This document shows, piece by piece, positions 35,649 to 43,882 of a DNA stretch of 64,000 nt (position 1 is the first letter of the stretch; every line of letters begins with the position of its first letter). This stretch comes from Lachnospiraceae bacterium. GTDB taxonomy: Bacteria > Bacillota > Clostridia > Lachnospirales > Lachnospiraceae. The DNA lies in the NCBI GenBank assembly GCA_910574965.1, contig CAJTDB010000008.1:1-64000 (forward strand), given 5' to 3'. A program made the position numbers and the translations under genes. The notes under the pieces are model-generated. The model saw only the letters and a list, made by a program, of their open reading frames with translations. It was not told the DNA's origin and did no database searches.

Positions 35649-36668
35649 CTATTCTTCTCCCAAGTATTTTCCAATCCCATCGGCCATCCCCTCCGCCATT
35701 AGATTCTGGTACTCCTCCGATGCCATCTTCAAATCTTCCTCTTCATTGGTCATATATCCCATTTCAATAATCGTTACAGGCACCGATGCCCAGTTAATGC
35801 CGCTCATGGTATCGGTTTCCCATACCCTCTGTTTGTTTGCTCCGGTTTTCTCCACAAATGCATCCAGCACACAGTCTGACAGGGAACGGCTCTTCTCATA
35901 AAGCGCTCCGTTATATGGATTAGAAGCAGTCTGGCAGATAGTCATAGCCCCACTCACACTGCTGTTCTCGGAACCATTGGCATGGATCCGAATGAACGCA
36001 TCCGCACCGGCAGCATTGGCCACAGCCGCCCGCTCCGCATTGCTGATGTTTACATCGTTGGCAGTCCTTACCATAAGCACATCGTAACCCCGTTCTTTTA
36101 AGACTGCCTCCAGCTTCAGCGCCACTTGAAGCGTCAGTTCATATTCCTTCAGTCCGGAAGCCCTGCCCGATGTGCCCCCTGCCACTTTGGCTTTTGTCTC
36201 TGATGCGCCGGGACCGACAGGCTCTTTTTCCGAATTGCCTTTCTGCTGGTGTCCTGCATCAATGACGATCAGACGGCCGCCTGAAGCTTTTGGCTCTTCT
36301 GCTTCCTCTTGCTCTTGTACTGACTCTGGTTCTTCCAGTTTCTGTTCTTGTTCTGATTCTGATTCTTCCGTCGGCTCCTCCAAAGATGCCTCTTCGGCTG
36401 CTTCCGGTTCATCTGTTTTGGATGCATTGTCTTCTGTTTCAGATGTGTCTGCATCCTCTTCCATGGGAGCATCTGCAGTTTCCGGTTCGATTTCCGGCTT
36501 CTCCTCCGCCGTACTGACCCGCACCGCCTTTTGATTTGTCCCCGCATCTTCCGCAAAACTTTCTTCTGTCCTGCCGCAGGCACACGTACCAAGCAGCAGC
36601 AGGGCCATAAGTACCGGGATCGTCCATCCGTTCCTGATCTTTTGATATTTCTCTCTTTTTCTTTTCAT
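35649..36668 (-). CDS. N-acetylmuramoyl-L-alanine amidase (lipoprotein)
   Basis: A 339-residue cell-wall amidase. The N-terminus has a hydrophobic segment and a lipobox-like LGTCAC. Residues about 35-130 are a low-complexity Glu/Ala/Pro linker. The C-terminal Amidase_3 domain starts [11 protein letters not shown] and includes IRIHANGSE and [16 protein letters not shown], which carry the zinc ligands and catalytic glutamate. It likely hydrolyses peptidoglycan at the cell surface. Its partner or regulator is not evident nearby. Confidence 0.92.
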   Translation of the reverse strand: MKRKREKYQKIRNGWTIPVLMALLLLGTCACGRTEESFAEDAGTNQKAVRVSTAEEKPEIEPETADAPMEEDADTSETEDNASKTDEPEAAEEASLEEPTEESESEQEQKLEEPESVQEQEEAEEPKASGGRLIVIDAGHQQKGNSEKEPVGPGASETKAKVAGGTSGRASGLKEYELTLQVALKLEAVLKERGYDVLMVRTANDVNISNAERAAVANAAGADAFIRIHANGSENSSVSGAMTICQTASNPYNGALYEKSRSLSDCVLDAFVEKTGANKQRVWETDTMSGINWASVPVTIIEMGYMTNEEEDLKMASEEYQNLMAEGMADGIGKYLGEE

Positions 36669-36711
36669 AAAATAAGAGTTCCCTCCCGACTGTATTTTCC
36701 TGTCATATAAA

Positions 36712-36892
36712 TAAAAGCGCTCAAACCTGCAGATGCATCTGCCGTCCGAACGCTGTTGTTTTTAGTCGAGGTACGACAGCCGTTTACGCGCCGACGGACC
36801 GCCGCCCCCATTGGATAAAGTTACCAAAACCATCCACTCTCTCTGAAGCAGCTCTGACTGCCCTGAATGAAAAACCCCGGTAGAACTTCTAT
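36712..36892 (-). ncRNA. Candidate small structured RNA
   Basis: About 180 bases on the minus strand between the amidase and the small gene at 36983, with no open frame. It starts after an extended -10 (TGCTATAGT) and ends in a GC-rich hairpin with the perfect palindrome GCAGATGCATCTGC followed by CGCTTTTATTT (terminator-like). Internal GC-rich hairpins are predicted, such as GGAT...ATCC near 36820-36840. I do not recognise the family; 6S RNA and a T-box remnant were considered without decisive motifs. No downstream gene would be controlled in cis, except the amidase. Confidence 0.5.
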
Positions 36893-36898
36893 GCTCTT

Positions 36899-36907
36899 AC
36901 TATAGCA
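36899..36907 (-). promoter_or_regulatory. Extended -10 promoter of the candidate small RNA
   Basis: TGCTATAGT on the minus strand (36899-36907). The -35 region is weak (ATATTT at a 17-base spacer), which fits an extended -10 promoter. Confidence 0.45.
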
Positions 36908-36982
36908 GATAATTGTGTACAAAATATGGGAAATCCATAAAGAAATCATAAAATCCAGTAGGAAATCTTTATAATCCCTTCA

Positions 36983-37210
36983 TCATCTTACAAGCTCCCG
37001 CAGTTCCTGAAGAAGCTCCAGATCGGACTGCCGGACTTTAATATTAGTCGTCATGGTTTCCTGGTCCGGTTTCGTCACTTTCAGTTCTATAATTGTCCCT
37101 TCTTCCACTCCTTTGGCAAAGACAGCATGTAAAAATGCCATAAATTTAGGATGATTCTCTGTAAACTTATTTTTTGCATTCATGATCTTCATAATAGATG
37201 CCGGATTCAT
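36983..37210 (-). CDS. Unknown small basic protein
   Basis: A 75-residue soluble protein beginning MNPASIMKIMNAKNKFTENHPKF with a helix-rich N-terminal half and a strand-rich C-terminal half. No motif recognised. The ATG at 37210 was chosen because the upstream ATG (37231) would put GGAGG inside the coding region; GGAGG lies 11 bases before the chosen start. It follows the MBL hydrolase gene by about 50 bp on the same strand and is probably cotranscribed. Confidence 0.7.
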   Translation of the reverse strand: MNPASIMKIMNAKNKFTENHPKFMAFLHAVFAKGVEEGTIIELKVTKPDQETMTTNIKVRQSDLELLQELRELVR

Positions 37211-37262
37211 TTTTCCTGTAACCTCCTTCATGACAATTCTGTATGAGAACTTTCAGCGTCTC

Positions 37263-38075
37263 TTACAGTACAATCTCCATTCCTGTGAAAAGCTGCTCGG
37301 CCCGCTCCCTAAGCTCCTCTTTCAAAACGGTAAATGCCGGCCCTCCGGTACAGTGTCCTGTATAGATCCGCTCAATTCCGCTCGAACGTATGTTCTTTGC
37401 CAGCATTCGGACACCTTCTTCTGAAGTATGATAGAGGTGAAAGCCTCCGATCATGGCATAGAGCTTTTGGCCCGGAAAGGCCGATGATACCTCTTTTATA
37501 ATGTTGTCCGCCCCGCCGTGAGAACAACTGCTTAAAATTACCAGCCCCTTTTTTGAATCCAGAATCAGGCTTTGTTCATGGCGAAAGTCATCCGGGATAT
37601 ATCTTCCTTTTTGGCGGACATACAGATAATTTTGCTTCCCGAAAGACGCAAGTCCTTCTGTTTTGTGGGCCAGAAGCGTCACTCCTGGGACCACTTCCTG
37701 TCTTTCCTTTGTATAGCGGATCCGGTCCTTGTACTGCTTTAGAAATCCTTTGCGGATACCGATATATTTATGAAAAATCCACCGCTTTCCATAACAGTTT
37801 TCCTGAGAACCCTCCCTGAGATAAAAAGGTGCTGTTCTATTGCACTGGAAAAATGCCGCCATCCCATCCGCATGGTCGTAGTGTGCATGGGAGAGCACGC
37901 CGAAATCCACCTGCCCAAGATCAATGCCCAGGGCTTCGGCATTGGCGGCAAAACGGCCGGAAGCGCCGGTATCTAATAGGATCCGATGGCCTTCATATTC
38001 TATATGAATGGAAAGGCCCCATTCTGAAGTGAGCATTCCCTTTGTCAGATTGTCGATTAAAATAGTTAGTTTCAT
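37263..38075 (-). CDS. Metallo-beta-lactamase-fold hydrolase (DHPS-like)
   Basis: A 270-residue MBL protein. The zinc motif is SHAHYDHADG (HxHxDH) and further ligands include SSCSHGG and the histidine in IGGFHLYH. It resembles the family annotated as 7,8-dihydropterin-6-methyl-4-aminobenzene 5'-phosphate synthase homologues, whose real substrates are mostly unknown. ATG at 38075; the upstream frame runs into the palindromic element. The start is only seven bases from the element end, so the GGAAC of the element acts as a weak ribosome site. Confidence 0.82.
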   Translation of the reverse strand: MKLTILIDNLTKGMLTSEWGLSIHIEYEGHRILLDTGASGRFAANAEALGIDLGQVDFGVLSHAHYDHADGMAAFFQCNRTAPFYLREGSQENCYGKRWIFHKYIGIRKGFLKQYKDRIRYTKERQEVVPGVTLLAHKTEGLASFGKQNYLYVRQKGRYIPDDFRHEQSLILDSKKGLVILSSCSHGGADNIIKEVSSAFPGQKLYAMIGGFHLYHTSEEGVRMLAKNIRSSGIERIYTGHCTGGPAFTVLKEELRERAEQLFTGMEIVL

Positions 38076-38081
38076 ATTTAT

Positions 38082-38233
38082 AGTTCCGCATACTGCCTCC
38101 TGCCTCCCTTTGGCTGGAAGCATTTTCCTTCTCATCCGTTCCGGAAAATCCTTCCGGAGTCAGGAGGCAGTATGCTGTTTATAGTTCCGCATACTGCCTC
38201 CCGGCTCCCTTTGGCTGGAAGGCAGGATGTTGT
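38082..38233 (-). repeat. Palindromic element, locus 3: one full copy and one collapsed copy
   Basis: The full copy (38082-38182) has outer stem GCATACTGCCTCCTG and its perfect 15-base complement CAGGAGGCAGTATGC. The inner stem is GGAAGCATTTTCC/GGAAAATCCTTCC. A second copy (38183-38233) has lost its inner stem and most of the right arm and abuts the stop codon of the next gene (TTA at 38234-38236 in plus reading). The stem sequence differs from all other loci. Confidence 0.88.
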
Positions 38234-40285
38234 TTACCGCTCCTCATATACCGCAAAAGCCAGATCCACGTCCTCTATCTCCTCCGGCGCATAAAGTGCG
38301 CCGTCCTCGTATGTGTCCCAGGCTCCGGACTGATAGTAGAGAAAGTCCGTCTTGATGGCGCAGTTTTGGTCCTTAATCCGGACTTCAATTCGGTAGGTCT
38401 GTTCCCGGTCCGGCACGACTTTTTCAAAGGCAATGGTATAGGGTGCCATACACGGCGCCGCACTGCCGATGACCTCTCCTTCGGCTGCCGCCGCGCCATT
38501 TTCGTCCAGCACCTTTATTTCATAAACCGAATCGTTGGCTCCGCCGTCCCAGTTTGCCACCCACAGATCTATATGGTCAAAGGCCCTGTCGGTCCGGAAA
38601 GTCTGTGCAAATTCTGTCTGCAGGGTCAGACTCTCGCTTGTCTCCTGATCCTGAAGCACCGCATACTCCCGTACCGGCCCCCCATTTTTTAAAACCAGCA
38701 GTATCACACCTGCAAACAGAAGGATTAGACAGCCCCCCAGAAGCCCTGGAAGCCGCCGAAACGCCGGGTGCCGTTTCGCAAGGTCTTCCAGCCTGTCTGA
38801 GACAGTCTCCATTCCTACTGCCGCCCACATCAGAAACAGCAGCATAAATGGTATACTATAAGCACGATCCACCTCCCAGATCAGATAGAACATATATGCT
38901 CCGCAAATCTGAAGCGCAAACAGATCCATTTCGCCGCACTCTCTTTTGCAGATCCGAAAAACCAATGCCAGTACCAAAAGGCCCGTCAGCATTCCATGAT
39001 AGCTGTGCAGATACAGAGCCAGCGGATCGCTTCTGCCTCCATTTATATATTTCTGCAGACGGTTTGTCTCCCGCATGGATCGAAACAGCGCTTGATAATC
39101 GTCCGTTCCGTCGGAAAACGCCACCCGCAGTTTGTTTCGAAACAACGTCAGAATCCCGCCCGGCCCCATCTCGGCTATCCGCTCCTGCAGCCGCTTTAGA
39201 TCCGCTTCTGTCCGCTCTTCCCGTGTAGAAAAGGAACCTGTATAGGCATCATCCGCACTGTTGTACTGACCTTCTCCCTGGGCACTCATCATGACCCAGT
39301 GCACCATGGGATAACCGGTCTTAGACGGATCAAAGCCCGCATATCTCTTCTCTGCCTGTCCATAGGCAAAGCACACGAGCAGCATCCCCAGAAAAACCGC
39401 CAGGAAGCCGGCTGCTTCTTTGGGTCGTATACGCAGACGTTCCTGTTTTAGTACTGTCCAGATCAGAAGCGCCGCTATTGTGATAACCATTGTAGCCCGG
39501 ATCTTATATCCAAAATACAAAAGCATGCCCATAAGTACATACTGCAAATATTTTTTCCACAAAACCTTCTGCACAGATGCCCGATCATACAGCCAGACCG
39601 CACCCATAGAAAAGGCCAGCGAAATGGTCGAAGTATAATACATCTGCCCCAGAAGATACCAGAGAGGATTCACCAGTAAAAGCATCAGAAAAAAAAGTCC
39701 GGTCTTTCTGGAACGATACTTGCAGATTAGAGAAAAAGCACACAGAAGTCCCAGATTCATGCACAGCAGATTCAGGAGCTTTACATATTCCATCCACAGT
39801 CCCTTCGGTACTCCTGCAAGGGACGCCAGCCTAAGCCAGAAGGATGTAAACAGGCAGACCGGAAGATTGTTCGGATACTTCATAAAATAATAACAAAAAT
39901 GCGTATCTGCCACTGTATCCTGCTGCAGCAGCGCCACAGCCGTATCAAAAATTTTCAGGTGATCGTACCTAAGAGACGTCCGGACAGTCAGCACCATCAG
40001 CACCTGCCCCGCTGCCATCAAAGCAAACAGCGCCGGCACTGCTATGCTCCTACGGCGTTCCAGCCAGGGAATCATCCGCCGAAATACATCCGTCAGAAAT
40101 ATACACAGCACAAAAGAGGTTCCCAGCAAAAATACCGGAACCAGCTTTCCCTGCACCACCCTCTGAAGCGTCCCTGCGCCTTCCAGCGTGTCCAGTGCTC
40201 CGTAAAAAACATATGCGCTTATCGGAATCAGCAGGGCAAACAGCAGGATCCAGACTGCCCTCCTGCATCTGTTCCAGATCTTCAT
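38234..40285 (-). CDS. Polytopic membrane protein, probable GT-C glycosyltransferase
   Basis: A 683-residue membrane protein with about 11-13 hydrophobic segments in the first 530 residues and a soluble C-terminal domain (EYAVLQDQETSESLTLQTEF...). The layout matches lipid-linked-sugar GT-C enzymes. A loop after the first segments (DHLKIFDTAVALLQQD) is where catalytic Asp residues sit in such proteins, but I cannot assign a named family. ATG at 40285 lies 4 bases after the dapF stop. Likely role: cell-surface glycan or teichoic/polysaccharide modification. Confidence 0.7.
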   Translation of the reverse strand: MKIWNRCRRAVWILLFALLIPISAYVFYGALDTLEGAGTLQRVVQGKLVPVFLLGTSFVLCIFLTDVFRRMIPWLERRRSIAVPALFALMAAGQVLMVLTVRTSLRYDHLKIFDTAVALLQQDTVADTHFCYYFMKYPNNLPVCLFTSFWLRLASLAGVPKGLWMEYVKLLNLLCMNLGLLCAFSLICKYRSRKTGLFFLMLLLVNPLWYLLGQMYYTSTISLAFSMGAVWLYDRASVQKVLWKKYLQYVLMGMLLYFGYKIRATMVITIAALLIWTVLKQERLRIRPKEAAGFLAVFLGMLLVCFAYGQAEKRYAGFDPSKTGYPMVHWVMMSAQGEGQYNSADDAYTGSFSTREERTEADLKRLQERIAEMGPGGILTLFRNKLRVAFSDGTDDYQALFRSMRETNRLQKYINGGRSDPLALYLHSYHGMLTGLLVLALVFRICKRECGEMDLFALQICGAYMFYLIWEVDRAYSIPFMLLFLMWAAVGMETVSDRLEDLAKRHPAFRRLPGLLGGCLILLFAGVILLVLKNGGPVREYAVLQDQETSESLTLQTEFAQTFRTDRAFDHIDLWVANWDGGANDSVYEIKVLDENGAAAAEGEVIGSAAPCMAPYTIAFEKVVPDREQTYRIEVRIKDQNCAIKTDFLYYQSGAWDTYEDGALYAPEEIEDVDLAFAVYEER

Positions 40286-40289
40286 GTTC

Positions 40290-41141
40290 TTATTCCAGCC
40301 CTTCCGGCAGGCAGATCTCTCCGTCAAATACTGTGGCCGCAGCTCCCGTCATGTAGACACAGTTGTCCTCTTCTTTCCACAGGATTTCCAGTTCTCCGCC
40401 TAAAAGTTCCACGGTCACCTCTCTGTTGCAAAACCCGTTTAAACTCGCAGCCACTGCTGCGGCACAGGCTCCCGTCCCACAGGCAAAAGTCTCCCCGGAC
40501 CCCCGTTCCCAGACCCGCATCTCTACCCGGTCCGGACTGAGTACACGGATAAATTCCGTATTGACCCGCTTGGGAAAACGCTCATGGTTCTCAAAATACG
40601 GCCCTGTCTGTTCCAAAGGAAATTCTTTCACCGGAGTATTCAGAAAAATCACCGCATGGGGATTGCCCATGGATATGCAGGTCATTTCCCACTGCCGCCC
40701 GCACACATGAATGAGTTCTTTTACTACCGGCTCCCGCTCTGCCAGCACCGGAATCCGGTCCGGCGCAAAGATCGGTTCGCCCATATTCACGCATACTTTT
40801 GATACTTTATTGTCTTTTGTCTGAAGCTTCAGGTATTTGATGCCTGCCAATGTCTCTACAGAAATCTCCTTTTTGTCTGTCAGGCCGTAATCGTAGACAT
40901 ATTTGCCTACACAGCGGATCCCGTTCCCGCACATCTCCCCCCTGGACCCGTCCGCATTGTACATATCCATCCGAAAATCCGCCGTATCCGAACTTCCAAT
41001 CAAGATCAGGCCGTCTGATCCAATCCCCAAGTGCCGGTCGCTCACCAGGCAGGCGATCTCCTTTGGCTCCTTCAGAGTGTGCTTTGTGCAGTCCACATAT
41101 ACATAATCATTCCCGATGCCGTGCATCTTGGTAAATTTCAT
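40290..41141 (-). CDS. dapF: Diaminopimelate epimerase
   Basis: A 283-residue epimerase that makes meso-DAP from LL-DAP. The two catalytic cysteines lie in GEMCGNGIRC (about residues 71-80) and TFACGTGACA. The start MKFTKMHGIGNDYVYVD is family-typical. AGGAG precedes the ATG, and a palindromic-element cluster lies just upstream. It supports peptidoglycan and lysine synthesis together with dapA/dapB elsewhere in the window. Confidence 0.96.
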   Translation of the reverse strand: MKFTKMHGIGNDYVYVDCTKHTLKEPKEIACLVSDRHLGIGSDGLILIGSSDTADFRMDMYNADGSRGEMCGNGIRCVGKYVYDYGLTDKKEISVETLAGIKYLKLQTKDNKVSKVCVNMGEPIFAPDRIPVLAEREPVVKELIHVCGRQWEMTCISMGNPHAVIFLNTPVKEFPLEQTGPYFENHERFPKRVNTEFIRVLSPDRVEMRVWERGSGETFACGTGACAAAVAASLNGFCNREVTVELLGGELEILWKEEDNCVYMTGAAATVFDGEICLPEGLE

Positions 41142-41159
41142 AGTTTTGTCTCCTATTAT

Positions 41160-41345
41160 AGTTCCGCATCTTTACCTGCAGTACCCCTTATCTGGAAGCA
41201 TTTCCTGACGCTTCCGCTCCCGGAAATCCTTCCGGCACTGCGGGTAAAGATGCTGTTTTAGTTCCGCATCTTTACCTGCAGTACCCCTTACCTGGAAGCA
41301 TTTCCTGACGCTTCCGCTTCCGGAAATCCTTCCGGGCACTGCATA
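41160..41345 (-). repeat. Palindromic element, locus 4: one full copy and one truncated copy
   Basis: Copies start at 41160 and 41260 (period 100). The outer stem is GCATCTTTACCTGCAGT paired with CACTGCGGGTAAAGATGC. The inner stem GGAAGCATTTCC/GGAAATCCTTCC is shared with locus 2 and 3. Copy 2 ends after CACTGC so its right outer arm is missing. In transcript sense the element leads into AACTATAATAGGAG and the dapF start. Confidence 0.9.
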
Positions 41346-41400
41346 TCCTTACTAACTATATCAAAAATCCCCCCGCTGTACAAGGCACACATTGGATTTC

Positions 41401-41949
41401 CTATAATTTTGTCATAGCCAGTACCATTTCGGCTGTCTCGATGAGAGAGGTTCCGCTGTCCATACTGCATTTTTGTATATAACGGTGCGCTTCTTCCTCC
41501 GTCATATGGTTTCGCTCCATCAAAGTCTCTTTTGCTTCTGACAGAATCTTCCTCTCGGCTTCTGTTCTCTGCTTCGGCTTCGACCGGAGACGCTTTTTCC
41601 GGCGCATCTGGTTCATGTACATCATCTCTACCGTACTCACCAGATCCTGCACCTTCAGCGGCATAGAAACACATATGATATCCGGATCCGCGCACTCCGC
41701 ACACACCCGGTCGGAAGCCAGCAGAAGCATATCGAACCCTTCGGGAAGGAATTCCTTCAGCTCCCTGTAATGCATATCCGCATATTTATATCCGCTGATG
41801 ATAATTCCGCTGTTCATCAGGTCAATATGATTCTGGACCTGGGAACCAAGCGTGCACACAGCCGTCACCTCATAGCCGTATCGCACCAGAAGATTGCGGA
41901 TGCTTTTTCCATCTTCCGCTTTTGGAAAAACGATCACTATACCGGTCAC
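41401..41949 (-). CDS. ANTAR-domain RNA-binding regulator
   Basis: A 182-residue protein: an N-terminal receiver-like domain (VIVFPKAEDGKSIRNLLV...) without an obvious phosphorylatable Asp triad, a basic linker (RRKKRLRSKPKQR), and a C-terminal ANTAR domain (ERKILSEAKETLMERNHMTEEEAHRYIQ...). ANTAR proteins bind paired RNA hairpins and prevent termination. The gene follows glnA by 23 bp, and the glnA leader carries a terminator hairpin, so it probably controls glnA. Start GTG at 41949 follows AGGGG. Confidence 0.9.
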   Translation of the reverse strand: MTGIVIVFPKAEDGKSIRNLLVRYGYEVTAVCTLGSQVQNHIDLMNSGIIISGYKYADMHYRELKEFLPEGFDMLLLASDRVCAECADPDIICVSMPLKVQDLVSTVEMMYMNQMRRKKRLRSKPKQRTEAERKILSEAKETLMERNHMTEEEAHRYIQKCSMDSGTSLIETAEMVLAMTKL

Positions 41950-41972
41950 ACTTTATGTTCCCCTTTCTGCAC

Positions 41973-43304
41973 TCAGATCCTGAGCAGATAATTCCGAAGC
42001 TCCCATTCCGATATCTGCGCATGATAGTCTTCCCATTCCTGTCTCTTTGCCGCCGCATATTTTCGGCAGGCTTCTTCTCCAAGGACTTTCTGCATAAGCG
42101 GATCTTCTTCAAAGGCTTCTACTGCCTCCATCAGATTCACCGGAAGCCGTCGGATCCCGTATGCCTTTCGTTCCTCCGGGGTTAGCCGGTTAATGTCCAT
42201 ATCCATGCCGGCAGGCGGCGTTATCCGGTTCCTGATGCCGTCCATGCCGGCGGCCAGGCAGACTGCCAGTGCCAGATAAGGATTGCAGGACGGATCCGGA
42301 GAACGAAGCTCAATCCTTGTGTCCTCTCCTCTAGTAGCCGGAATCCGCACCAGAGGCGTCCGGTTTTTCGCGGACCAGGCAGCATACGCCGGTGCTTCAT
42401 ACCCTAGAACCAGCCGTTTATAGGAGTTCACCGTCGGATTCAGAATCAGGGTCATGGCTCTGATATGCTGAAGAATCCCTCCCAGAAAATGATACGCCTC
42501 CTGACTGAGTCCGCAGGGGTCACCGGCGTCCTGGAACAGATTGACTCCGTCTTTGGAAAGAGACATGTTGATATGCATCCCGGATCCGTCCACTCCGCTC
42601 TTTGGCTTTGGCATAAATGTCGCATGAAGCCCGTGCCGTTTTGCAATGGTCTTCACCGCCAGCTTGAAAGACATAATATTATCCGCCGTCGCCAGTGCTT
42701 CATCATATCGGAAATCGATCTCATGCTGCGCCGGCGCATTTTCGTGATGCGATCTCTCTACCTGAAATCCCATCTCTTCCAGCATCAAAACCATATCCCG
42801 ACGGGCATTTTCTCCGAAGTCCAGAGGACTCATGTCAAAATATCCCGCCTGTTCATGGGTAATTGTAGTAGGCAGTCCGTTGTCGTCCAGATGGAACAAG
42901 AAGAACTCGCACTCCGGACCTACCTGAAAGGTATATCCCTCCTTGTCCGCCTCAGATACTACCCGCTTCAAAAGATATCTGGGATCTCCTTCATAAAAAG
43001 TCCCATCCGGACGGTGCACATCGCAGACCAGCCGCGCCACTCTGCCGTGCTGAGGTCTCCAGGGGAAAAGTGCAAAAGTTCCTAAGTCCGGGCTGAGATA
43101 CAAATCACTCTCATCAATGCCTACAAAGCCTTCAATGGAAGAACCGTCAAACATGACTTTGTTGTCCAGCGCATGGGGTAAATGACTGGATGTGATGGCC
43201 AGATTCTTCATGCTGCCGAACAGGTCCGTAAACTGCAGGCGGATAAACTCTACGTCCTCTTCTTCCACCATCTTTATAATATCTTTTTTTGTAAATCTGC
43301 TCAT
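41973..43304 (-). CDS. glnA: Glutamine synthetase, type I
   Basis: A 443-residue GSI that makes glutamine from glutamate and ammonia. It contains MFDGSSIEGFVGIDESD (latch loop) and 'GSGMHINMSL', and the catalytic 'NPTVNSYKRL' motif. ATG at 43304 follows AAGGAG; a GTG two codons upstream is the alternative. The ANTAR gene follows in the same transcript. The leader (43305-43433) holds the terminator-like hairpin. Confidence 0.95.
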   Translation of the reverse strand: MSRFTKKDIIKMVEEEDVEFIRLQFTDLFGSMKNLAITSSHLPHALDNKVMFDGSSIEGFVGIDESDLYLSPDLGTFALFPWRPQHGRVARLVCDVHRPDGTFYEGDPRYLLKRVVSEADKEGYTFQVGPECEFFLFHLDDNGLPTTITHEQAGYFDMSPLDFGENARRDMVLMLEEMGFQVERSHHENAPAQHEIDFRYDEALATADNIMSFKLAVKTIAKRHGLHATFMPKPKSGVDGSGMHINMSLSKDGVNLFQDAGDPCGLSQEAYHFLGGILQHIRAMTLILNPTVNSYKRLVLGYEAPAYAAWSAKNRTPLVRIPATRGEDTRIELRSPDPSCNPYLALAVCLAAGMDGIRNRITPPAGMDMDINRLTPEERKAYGIRRLPVNLMEAVEAFEEDPLMQKVLGEEACRKYAAAKRQEWEDYHAQISEWELRNYLLRI

Positions 43305-43329
43305 ATGCACTCCGCTCCTTCTGCTGTTT

Positions 43330-43385
43330 GAAAAAAACGTACCGCCATTTCTGCCGTCTGCCGGGAAATGGCCGCGTTTTTCCGG
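43330..43385 (-). terminator. Terminator-like hairpin in the glnA leader
   Basis: On the minus strand, GCCATTTC and GAAATGGC pair around a 13-base segment that itself contains CCG/CGG, followed by GTACGTTTTTTTC. It lies 26 bases before the glnA start and looks like an attenuator. The T-run is on the 3' side in transcript sense. Confidence 0.65.
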
Positions 43386-43397
43386 ATAAATACGAGA

Positions 43398-43427
43398 AAG
43401 GGCGTACTCCTTATCGGAAACGCCCTT
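43398..43427 (-). promoter_or_regulatory. First hairpin of the glnA leader
   Basis: AAGGGCGT and ACGCCCTT form a stem close to the predicted transcript 5' end, with an inner CC/GG pair closing GATAA. An alternative pairing is possible: CCGATAA...TACG with CGTA...TTATCCGG. This mutually exclusive pairing is what an antitermination leader would need. Confidence 0.5.
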
Positions 43428-43439
43428 GTTTCTGTCTCA

Positions 43440-43468
43440 AATATAACAGTTGTATTTCTTTTTGTCAA
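43440..43468 (-). promoter_or_regulatory. glnA promoter
   Basis: On the minus strand, TTGACA (43463-43468), a 17-base spacer and TATATT (43440-43445). The predicted start near 43433 gives a leader of about 130 bases. Confidence 0.78.
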
Positions 43469-43512
43469 GAATGACTCTTCTGCATAGTCTATAACAGAAA
43501 GGAGTTGAACTT

Positions 43513-43821
43513 ATGAACAGTTGTATCTGGATCTTACTACTTTTGTTCTGCTGCAATGGAAACAGCCGATGCGGCAGCACCCACACAAGCTGCGGATGCA
43601 ATACCCGCCGCTGTGACTGCTGCAGTCCCTGCGGGTGCGGCAGCAATCATGGATGCGAAAGTCCCTGTACCAATGACAACTGCGGATGTGACTGCCCGAT
43701 GGACAGAAATGACGGATGCTGCAATGAGCCGCCGGTACGCCCTATGCCGCCGACGCCGCCTATGGCTCCGCCTCCCCCGCGGCCGCCCCGTCCTCCTTAT
43801 GAAGACTGTGGATGTAATTAG
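43513..43821 (+). CDS. Small cysteine-rich protein with Pro-rich tail
   Basis: A 102-residue protein with 20 cysteines, most in CxC/CC clusters (residues 4-72), and a proline-rich tail (PPVRPMPPTPPMAPPPPR...) ending DCGCN. The N-terminus has a short hydrophobic stretch (IWILLLLFC). I recognise the general type often annotated as chorion-like high-cysteine HCB protein 13 in Clostridia; no function is proven. Metal binding or a cross-linked surface/spore-coat role are possible. GAAAGGAG precedes the ATG. It is divergent from glnA. Confidence 0.75.
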   Translation: MNSCIWILLLLFCCNGNSRCGSTHTSCGCNTRRCDCCSPCGCGSNHGCESPCTNDNCGCDCPMDRNDGCCNEPPVRPMPPTPPMAPPPPRPPRPPYEDCGCN

Positions 43822-43833
43822 AAGAACCATACC

Positions 43834-43867
43834 CCGGAGCCGCCCTGCCTGTAAAGCGCGGCTCCGG
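43834..43867. terminator. GC-rich hairpin after the cysteine-rich gene
   Basis: CCGGAGCCGC (43834-43843) and GCGGCTCCGG (43858-43867) are exact complements around 14 bases. No clear T-run follows on either strand, so termination strength is uncertain. Confidence 0.55.
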
Positions 43868-43882
43868 CCAAACGTCCCTTTC

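Noticed and set aside
36172-36534. Ser-rich plus-strand frame opposite the amidase linker
   Set aside because: It is the antisense of the Glu-rich linker of a well-supported protein.
36712-36892. T-box leader for the amidase
   Set aside because: A CAGAGAGAG-like stretch is reminiscent of T-box stem I, but the conserved T-box 14-mer and a full stem I are missing and an amidase is not a usual T-box target.
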